Positions 5,680 to 10,274 of a stretch of 10,274 nucleotides of DNA are shown piece by piece (within the stretch, counting starts at the first letter, position 1; every line of letters starts with the position of its first letter). The stretch is from Oscillospiraceae bacterium (GTDB lineage Bacteria; Bacillota_A; Clostridia; Oscillospirales; Oscillospiraceae). The notes beneath the pieces are model-generated. The model had not been told where the DNA came from and searched no databases. It worked only from the letters and a program-made list of their open reading frames with translations. The position numbers and the translations under genes are program-made. The stretch lies in NCBI GenBank assembly GCA_017396725.1, contig JAFQLA010000134.1, positions 1 through 10,274 on the forward strand, in the 5' to 3' direction.

Positions 5680-5708
5680 TTGTTTTTCCACAGAATTTTT
5701 GGTATAAT
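5680..5708 (+). promoter_or_regulatory. dnaA promoter overlapped by a DnaA box
   Basis: TTGTTT (5680-5685) and a perfect TATAAT (5703-5708) are 17 bases apart, and TGG directly before the -10 provides an extended -10 (TGn). The DnaA-box-like TTTTCCACA (5684-5692) covers the end of the -35 element and part of the spacer, so DnaA binding should interfere with polymerase, consistent with autorepression. Confidence 0.75.
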
Positions 5709-5725
5709 TTTTATGGGATAATAGG

Positions 5726-5747
5726 GCCTTTTTTTGATTGAAAAGGC
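5726..5747 (+). promoter_or_regulatory. hairpin in the dnaA 5' leader
   Basis: GCCTTTT (5726-5732) pairs perfectly with AAAAGGC (5741-5747) around an 8-base loop, between the predicted start of transcription (near 5715) and the ribosome binding site. Only three T follow, so a terminator is unlikely. Confidence 0.35.
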
Positions 5748-5762
5748 TTTGCACTAAGATAA

Positions 5763-5778
5763 AGAAAGGGGCGGATCC
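5763..5778 (+). promoter_or_regulatory. extended ribosome binding site of dnaA, with a TTG start
   Basis: AGAAAGGGGCGGATCC matches 13 of 16 bases of the full complement to the 16S rRNA 3' end (AGAAAGGAGGTGATCC). Its AAAGGGG core lies nine bases before TTG 5781. The long match may compensate for the weak start codon. Confidence 0.65.
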
Positions 5779-5780
5779 TT

Positions 5781-7100
5781 TTGTTTTCCATCGCCGACGT
5801 CTGGAAACTGGTTCTGGAACATCTGAAGAAGGATCTCAGCGAAACCACCATCAACACCTGGTTTGACGAGATCGATGTCATTGAGATCAAGGATAACACC
5901 TTCGTTCTCCACTGCAGAAACACCTTCAAAAAGGGCTATATCGAGTCCCTTTTTATGAAAAACCTCAAAGCCGCGCTGAAGGATATTTTCTCTTCCGACT
6001 TCGAAGTGAAAATTCTCGATGATAAGGATATGGCGTCCTACGGCGCTTCCCCCGAAAGCAAGCGGGGCACCTCCCTTCTGGAAAGCGGCAAATTCACCTT
6101 TGAAAACTTCGTGGTAGGCTCTTCCAACAAGATCGCCTACGCCGCGGCGCAGAGCGTGGCCGAAGCCCCTGCCGAGCGCTATAACCCCCTTTTCATTTAC
6201 GGTGATTCCGGTCTGGGCAAGACCCATCTGATCTACGCTATCGCCCACGAGTTCCGCAAAAACAATCCTTCTTTGAAGGTGGTCTATATCAAGGGCGATG
6301 AGTTTACCAACGAGCTCATACAGTCCATCCGCGAAGGTAAGAATCAGGAATTCCGGGATAAGTACCGTCAGGCAGACCTGCTGCTGATGGACGATATTCA
6401 GTTCATCGCCGGCAAGGATACCACGCAGGAAGAGTTCTTCCACACCTTCAATAACCTCTACGAATCCCAAAAGCAGATCGTCCTCACCTCTGACCGTCCC
6501 CCCAAGGAAATGGCCAAGCTGGAGGATCGCCTGCGCACCCGCTTTGAATGGGGCTTGATGGTAGACGTCACGGCTCCCGATTTTGAGACCCGCCTTGCCA
6601 TCGTAAAGAACAAGGCCGCGGCCAAGGGCATCCGCCTCAGCGAGGAGATCTACCAGTACATCGCGGAAAATGTCACCGCCAATGTCCGCCAGATCGAAGG
6701 CACCCTTAACAAGGCTGCCGCCTATCAGGAGCTGCAGGGCGTGGACATGGATCAGGAATCCATCGACCGCGCTATCCGCGACATGCTGAAAAAGGACAAT
6801 GAGTACGTTCCCCAGCCGGACGATATCATCGAGCAGATCTGTGCTTACTTCAAGGTGGAAGACAGCGTTATCCGCGGCACCAGCCGCACGGCAGATGTTG
6901 CCAATGCCCGTCAGATCGCCATGTATCTCATCCGCCGCATGACCAATCTCCCCACTACCACCATCGGCAAATACTTCGGTGACAGAGACCATACCACCGT
7001 CATGCACTCTCTTGACAAGGTGGAAAGCAAAATCAAATCCGACAGTGAGTTCGCTTCCATGATCAAAGAGATCACCACCAACATCAATTCCAAAAAATAA
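5781..7100 (+). CDS. dnaA: chromosomal replication initiator DnaA
   Basis: DnaA binds origin boxes, forms an ATP-dependent helical oligomer, melts the origin and recruits the helicase. The 439-residue product has domain I at about 1-75 (VWKLVLEHLKKDLS, then TTINTWF), a short linker at about 80-100, and the AAA+ domain III at about 104-330. This contains Walker A GDSGLGKT 141-148, Walker B LLLMDD 200-205, sensor 1 LTSDRP 235-240, the LRTRFEWGL region 251-259 and VRQIEGTL 302-309. Domain IV at about 335-439 carries the signature GDRDHTTVMHSL 400-411. The start is TTG 5781: no ATG is available near the conserved N-terminus and an extended ribosome binding site precedes it. DnaA-box-like sites occur on both sides, including within its own promoter. 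There is no strong terminator after it. Confidence 0.98.
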   Translation: MFSIADVWKLVLEHLKKDLSETTINTWFDEIDVIEIKDNTFVLHCRNTFKKGYIESLFMKNLKAALKDIFSSDFEVKILDDKDMASYGASPESKRGTSLLESGKFTFENFVVGSSNKIAYAAAQSVAEAPAERYNPLFIYGDSGLGKTHLIYAIAHEFRKNNPSLKVVYIKGDEFTNELIQSIREGKNQEFRDKYRQADLLLMDDIQFIAGKDTTQEEFFHTFNNLYESQKQIVLTSDRPPKEMAKLEDRLRTRFEWGLMVDVTAPDFETRLAIVKNKAAAKGIRLSEEIYQYIAENVTANVRQIEGTLNKAAAYQELQGVDMDQESIDRAIRDMLKKDNEYVPQPDDIIEQICAYFKVEDSVIRGTSRTADVANARQIAMYLIRRMTNLPTTTIGKYFGDRDHTTVMHSLDKVESKIKSDSEFASMIKEITTNINSKK

Positions 7101-7350
7101 GACTTTTCCACTTTTCCTGTGGAAAAGGAAAACTTTACTGTGGATAAAGCGGCAACAGAAAGAAAGCTGTGGAAACCTCTCATTTTCTTCCACCTTCTTT
7201 TCCCAAGGCAAAACCCTTGCAGCGCCTTGCTTTTTCGCCCTTTTCCACCAAAAGTTTACCCTACTGCTGTTACGGCTAAAAAAGTTATTATATTCTTCTT
7301 AAAGAAAAATTATTCCTCTTATCTATCCAAAAAGAAAGGATGATACCGCC
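7101..7350. other. origin region between dnaA and dnaN (boxes, candidate DnaA trios and unwinding element)
   Basis: No gene is present. DnaA-box-like 9-mers occur at 7104-7112 (TTTTCCACT), 7118-7126 (TGTGGAAAA), 7139-7147 (TGTGGATAA, a perfect consensus box in reverse), 7168-7176 (TGTGGAAAC) and 7241-7249 (TTTTCCACC). The first two form an inverted repeat. CTACTGCTGTTA at 7261-7272 reads on the other strand as 3'-GAT-GAC-GAC-AAT-5', resembling the DnaA-trio element. A very AT-rich run at about 7277-7322 follows and is the best candidate for the unwinding element. This layout matches the downstream half of bipartite Firmicutes origins. No confident dnaN promoter was found. Confidence 0.78.
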
Positions 7351-8460
7351 ATGAAATTTTCCTGTGAAAAGGTTCTTCTGATGAGCGCCATCAATACCGC
7401 CTCCCGCACCGTTGCCACCAAGAGCTCCATCCCCGCGCTGGAAGGTCTGCTGCTGCAGTGCTCCGACAGCGGCCTTGTGATCTCCGGCTACAATATGCAG
7501 ACCGGTATCCGCACCCATGTGGAAGCGGATGTCACCGAAAACGGTGAAATGGTGCTCAACGCCCGCCTCTTTGGCGACATCGTGCGCAAGATGCCCGATG
7601 ATGTGGTCACCTTTGAAAGCGACGCGAAGTTCATGGTGCACCTTGCCTGCGCTGACTGCGCCTTTGACATTCTGGGCCTTTCCGCCGCGGACTATCCCGA
7701 ACTTCCCGAAGTGGAAGATCAGTTCTCCGCCACCATCGGCCAGAAGACCCTGAAGGAAATGATCCAGCAGACCTCCTTCGCCGTCAGCACCAACGAAAGC
7801 CGCCCCGTGCACACCGGCGCCCTCTTTGAGATCAGCGACAAGCTGACCATGGTGGCAGTGGACGGTTTCCGCCTTGCCATGCGCAAGGAAAAGCTGGAAA
7901 AGGTAGATGGCGGCGCTTTCTCCTTCGTAGCGCCCGGCAGCGCTGTCAACGAAGTGGAAAAGATCTGCGGCGATACCGATGATGCCGTGACCATCACCCT
8001 TGGAAACCGTCACCTTCTCTTCGAGATCGGCGCGACGGAACTGGTCTGCCGCCGTCTGGAAGGTGAATTTTTGGATTATAAGAATGCCATCCCCCGCAAG
8101 AACCCCATCGTTCTCACCGCCGATACCCGGGATCTCATCCGCTCTATCGACCGTGTGAGCGTGGTCATCAGCGATAAGCTCAAGAGCCCTGTGCGCTGCG
8201 TATTCGGCGCGGACCGTGTGTATCTCTCCGCCAAGACCGGCAACGGCGAGGCCAAGGACGTCTGCCCCATCGCAGGTGACGGCAACGAGCTGGAGATCGG
8301 CTTTAATAACCGCTATCTCATGGACGCGCTGCGTTTCGCTCCTGCCGATGAGGTGCGCATTGAACTCAATACCGGCATTTCCCCCGCCATCATCGTGCCC
8401 ACCGAAGGGGAAGAAAACTTCCTCTACATGGTGCTGCTTGTCCGTTTGAAGGCACAGTAA
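7351..8460 (+). CDS. dnaN: DNA polymerase III beta subunit (sliding clamp)
   Basis: DnaN forms a dimeric ring round DNA that tethers the replicative polymerase and many repair proteins. The 369-residue product has the normal length for three repeated clamp domains (about 1-120, 125-245 and 246-369). The N-terminus MKFSCEKVLLMSAINTASR followed by KSSIPALEGLLLQ is typical, as are FVAPGSAVNEVEK in domain 2 and GFNNRYLMDALRFAPADEVRIEL in domain 3, which covers the partner-binding pocket side. The ATG at 7351 has AAAGGA ten bases upstream. It is followed at 11 bases by the S4-domain gene and starts the dnaN-yaaA-recF-remB-gyrB run. Confidence 0.98.
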   Translation: MKFSCEKVLLMSAINTASRTVATKSSIPALEGLLLQCSDSGLVISGYNMQTGIRTHVEADVTENGEMVLNARLFGDIVRKMPDDVVTFESDAKFMVHLACADCAFDILGLSAADYPELPEVEDQFSATIGQKTLKEMIQQTSFAVSTNESRPVHTGALFEISDKLTMVAVDGFRLAMRKEKLEKVDGGAFSFVAPGSAVNEVEKICGDTDDAVTITLGNRHLLFEIGATELVCRRLEGEFLDYKNAIPRKNPIVLTADTRDLIRSIDRVSVVISDKLKSPVRCVFGADRVYLSAKTGNGEAKDVCPIAGDGNELEIGFNNRYLMDALRFAPADEVRIELNTGISPAIIVPTEGEENFLYMVLLVRLKAQ

Positions 8461-8471
8461 GGAGGGGCTGA

Positions 8472-8690
8472 ATGAAAACGGTTGTTATCACTACGGAATT
8501 TATCAAGCTGCAGGATCTTTTGAAATTTGAAAATCTGGTGGAAAGCGGCGGCATGGCAAAGGAAGTCATCCAGAACGGCGATGTGCTGGTGAACGGCGAA
8601 GTGTGCACCATGCGCGGCAAGAAGATCCGTCCCGGTGACGATGTTTGCTTTGAAGGCGACCACTACACCGTAGCCTATGCAAATCAATAA
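8472..8690 (+). CDS. yaaA: S4-domain RNA-binding protein YaaA
   Basis: This 72-residue protein is almost entirely one S4 RNA-binding domain, with the motif GGMAKEVIQNGDVLVNGE at 26-43 followed by RGKKIRPGD at 48-56. It is the S4 protein always found between dnaN and recF in Firmicutes (B. subtilis YaaA, 71 residues, likely ribosome-linked); its exact role is not settled. GGAGG directly after the dnaN stop codon provides the ribosome binding site for the ATG at 8472. The last 14 bases overlap the start of recF in another frame, so translation of the two is probably coupled. Confidence 0.94.
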   Translation: MKTVVITTEFIKLQDLLKFENLVESGGMAKEVIQNGDVLVNGEVCTMRGKKIRPGDDVCFEGDHYTVAYANQ

Positions 8691-9783
8691 TTTAAAGCTG
8701 GAGCATTTTCGAAATTACGAGGCATTGGACATCCGCTTTGATGAAAAGTGCAACGTGATCTACGGCGAAAATGCCCAGGGCAAAACCAATCTGCTGGAAG
8801 CCGTTTTGTATCTTGGCTGTGCCAAGAGTCCCCGCAGCCGCAGTGATAAGGAGCTTATCTCCTTCGGCGCGGAAGAGGGGAGAGTGGAAGGGGGCGTTTT
8901 CTCCCGTGAAAGAGATTTCAAGGTGGAGATCGGCCTTTTCCGTGGCAAGGCCCGCAAGATCACCGTCAACGGTGTGCGGCAGAAAACGGCAGGGGACTTA
9001 AGCGGCATTTTAAATACCGTTTACTTCTGCCCTGATGATCTCTATCTCATCCGTTCGGGGGCAAGCGAGCGGCGGCGGTTCATGGATATTTCCCTCTGTC
9101 AGCTGCGGCCTCGCTATGAAAAGGCCCTTACGGAATATAACCGGCTTTACGAGCATAAGACCCGCATCCTGCGGGACAGTGACGAAAAGCCCGACCTTTT
9201 AAAGTCCCTTCCCGATTTCAATCTCCGCATGGCGGAAGTGGGCGCCGTTATCATCCATTACCGCGCCCGTTTCGTAAAATCCCTTGCCGAGTATGCTGCC
9301 CAGGCCCATTTTGAATGTTCCGGCGGCAGGGAAGAGCTGTCTTTGGGATATGAAACGGTCTCCACCGTGGAAGATCCCTTTGCCTCCTACGAAGAGCTGG
9401 TGCAGTCGCTTCTTCGCCATCAGGAAAGTCATTACGCGGCGGAGCTTGCCTCCCGCCTGTGCCTTTGCGGCCCCCATAAGGACGATCTGAATGTGCTCAT
9501 CGGCGGCAAAAGCGCCAAGCAGTTTGCATCCCAGGGTCAGGCCCGCACCGCGGCGCTGGCTTTGAAGCTCTCCGAGCGGGAGATCCATAAAAACACCACG
9601 GGGGAATATCCCGTTTTGCTGCTGGATGATGTGCTCAGCGAGCTGGATCCCAAGCGGCAGGAATATGTGCTCAACCGCATCGCCGGCGGTCAGGTGTTCA
9701 TCACCTGCTGCGAGGATGACCGATTGGGCGAAATGATGGGCGGCAAGGTTTTCGAGATCGAAAACGGCCGCGTGAAAGAATAA
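8677..9783 (+). CDS. recF: DNA replication and repair protein RecF
   Basis: RecF is an SMC-like ATPase that, with RecO and RecR, loads RecA at single-strand gaps and stalled forks. The 368-residue product starts MQINNLKLEHFRNY and has Walker A GENAQGKTN at 30-38, the ABC-type signature SQGQAR at 285-290 and Walker B VLLLDDVLSELD at 313-324, all intact and at normal family spacing. The ATG at 8677 lies inside the 3' end of yaaA and has no strong binding site of its own, so it probably depends on coupling. remB follows 12 bases after the stop. Confidence 0.97.
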   Translation: MQINNLKLEHFRNYEALDIRFDEKCNVIYGENAQGKTNLLEAVLYLGCAKSPRSRSDKELISFGAEEGRVEGGVFSRERDFKVEIGLFRGKARKITVNGVRQKTAGDLSGILNTVYFCPDDLYLIRSGASERRRFMDISLCQLRPRYEKALTEYNRLYEHKTRILRDSDEKPDLLKSLPDFNLRMAEVGAVIIHYRARFVKSLAEYAAQAHFECSGGREELSLGYETVSTVEDPFASYEELVQSLLRHQESHYAAELASRLCLCGPHKDDLNVLIGGKSAKQFASQGQARTAALALKLSEREIHKNTTGEYPVLLLDDVLSELDPKRQEYVLNRIAGGQVFITCCEDDRLGEMMGGKVFEIENGRVKE

Positions 9784-9795
9784 AAGGAGAAAAGC

Positions 9796-10065
9796 ATGTA
9801 TCTCCATCTGGGACAAAATGTGATGCTGGAAAAAAAGCGTATTATCGGCATCTTTGATCTGGATAATACCACCTCTTCCAAAATCACAAAAAAGTTTCTG
9901 GCAGAGGCGGAAAAGGAAAGCGTGGTCATCACCGTGGGTGAGGAACTGCCCCGCTCCTTCATTCTCTGTGACCATCCCTATCACAGGCAGATCGTGTATC
10001 TGTCTCCCTTAAGTTCCCAGACACTTTATAAGCGCATGGAATCCGATTCCCTGCTGCTGGACTGA
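9796..10065 (+). CDS. remB: RemB/YaaB-like DUF370 protein (extracellular matrix regulator family)
   Basis: This 89-residue protein starts MYLHLGQNVMLEKKRIIGIFDLDNTTSS and continues with RSFILCDHPYHRQIVYLSPLSSQTLYKR, which matches the DUF370 family. B. subtilis has two such proteins, RemA (a DNA-binding activator of biofilm matrix genes) and RemB (YaaB), and the one between recF and gyrB is RemB. The conserved order recF-remB-gyrB supports that assignment. AAAAGGAG lies about seven bases before the ATG and overlaps the recF stop. Whether it controls matrix genes in this organism is unknown. Confidence 0.93.
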   Translation: MYLHLGQNVMLEKKRIIGIFDLDNTTSSKITKKFLAEAEKESVVITVGEELPRSFILCDHPYHRQIVYLSPLSSQTLYKRMESDSLLLD

Positions 10066-10095
10066 TTCCCTTGAAGGAAGAGAGGAGTACGCCAT

Positions 10096-10274
10096 ATGAG
10101 CGAACTTGAAAATGTAAAAACGACTGTGGAGCAGGACTATAACGCCTCGGAAATTCAGGTACTGGAAGGCCTCGAGGCAGTCCGCAAGAGACCCGGTATG
10201 TACATCGGTACCACCTCGCAGCGTGGTCTCCACCATCTGGTTTACGAGATCGTGGACAACTCCATCGACGAGGC
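10096..10274 (+). CDS. gyrB: DNA gyrase subunit B, N-terminal part (3' end outside window)
   Basis: GyrB is the ATPase subunit of DNA gyrase, which introduces negative supercoils. Only 59 codons and two bases are present. After a short leader ([20 protein letters not shown]) comes the conserved [18 protein letters not shown], then [17 protein letters not shown], which is the start of the GHKL ATP-binding domain including the catalytic Glu and the Asn of EIVDNS. The similar ParE subunit is possible from so short a piece, but the position after recF-remB points to gyrB. The ATG at 10096 has GAGAGGAG about nine bases upstream and is only 30 bases after remB. Confidence 0.95.
   Translation, partial: MSELENVKTTVEQDYNASEIQVLEGLEAVRKRPGMYIGTTSQRGLHHLVYEIVDNSIDE

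Larger units (their letters stand above)
5503..5780. other. origin region upstream of dnaA (first half of a likely bipartite oriC)
   Basis: This AT-rich stretch between the divergent rpmH and dnaA promoters holds no credible gene. Two DnaA-box-like 9-mers, TGTGGAAAA 5643-5651 and TTTTCCACA 5684-5692 (each one mismatch from TTATCCACA), lie in a 14-bp perfect inverted repeat (5638-5651 and 5684-5697). The 32-base spacer is AT-rich. The dnaA promoter overlaps the right arm. Bases 5503-5636 show A/T tracts and no feature I can name. Confidence 0.75.

Noticed and set aside
5754..7211. A 485-codon minus-strand open frame across dnaA
   Set aside because: It is antisense to a full-length, motif-complete dnaA, has no recognisable domain, and reflects the codon bias of the real gene.
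7119..7343. A 74-codon plus-strand open frame between dnaA and dnaN
   Set aside because: It is built on the DnaA-box cluster and the AT-rich element, with no binding site.
7340..7354. A four-codon ATG-to-TGA frame overlapping the dnaN start
   Set aside because: Its ATG sits directly on the Shine-Dalgarno sequence, too close to be used; probably chance.
1..10274. CRISPR array, insertion sequence, prophage, tRNA or rRNA genes
   Set aside because: No spaced direct repeats, transposase or integrase-like frames, or recognisable tRNA/rRNA sequence were found.

Overview
This window is a chromosomal replication-origin region from a low-GC-lineage (Firmicutes) bacterium, most likely a Clostridia member of the Oscillospiraceae/Ruminococcaceae type. 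The gene order rpmH-rnpA-yidD-yidC-jag on the minus strand, divergent from dnaA-dnaN-yaaA(S4)-recF-remB-gyrB on the plus strand, is the classic Firmicutes oriC arrangement. A germination protease gene (gpr) indicates an endospore-forming lineage. The coding DNA is fairly GC-rich, while the gaps either side of dnaA are AT-rich. The finer taxonomic placement is inference from protein flavour only.

Left part (1-2590): the 3' end of an unrecognised gene and a 64-residue two-helix membrane protein form a small plus-strand unit closed by a strong hairpin terminator. gpr lies on the minus strand, convergent with that unit and sharing the terminator. rpsT (ribosomal protein S20, UUG start) diverges from gpr, has a good promoter and a 5' hairpin, and ends at its own terminator. 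A rubrerythrin gene follows and converges on jag across a shared terminator with a GAAA loop.

Middle part (2591-5502, minus strand): rpmH-rnpA-yidD-yidC-jag form one tightly packed operon running away from the origin. It starts at a perfect consensus promoter (TTGACA-17-TATAAT) and encodes ribosomal protein L34, the RNase P protein, two membrane-insertion factors and the RNA-binding Jag/KhpB. The mnmE-mnmG-rsmG genes that often follow jag in other Firmicutes are not present here.

Origin (about 5503-5780 and 7101-7350): DnaA-box-like sequences flank dnaA on both sides, as in bipartite Firmicutes origins. Upstream, two boxes sit in a 14-bp perfect inverted repeat, one arm of which lies inside the dnaA promoter. 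Downstream, between dnaA and dnaN, there are several boxes (one perfect), a candidate DnaA-trio tract and an AT-rich candidate unwinding element.

Right part (5781-10274, plus strand): dnaA, dnaN, yaaA, recF, remB and the first 59 codons of gyrB run away from the origin, with short gaps or an overlap from dnaN onwards. Together they cover initiation, the sliding clamp, single-strand gap repair, a small DNA-binding regulator and DNA gyrase.

I see no new defence, mobile or biosynthetic system. The points of interest are regulatory architecture at the origin, 5' leader structures, and the head-on placement of rpsT next to the origin cluster.
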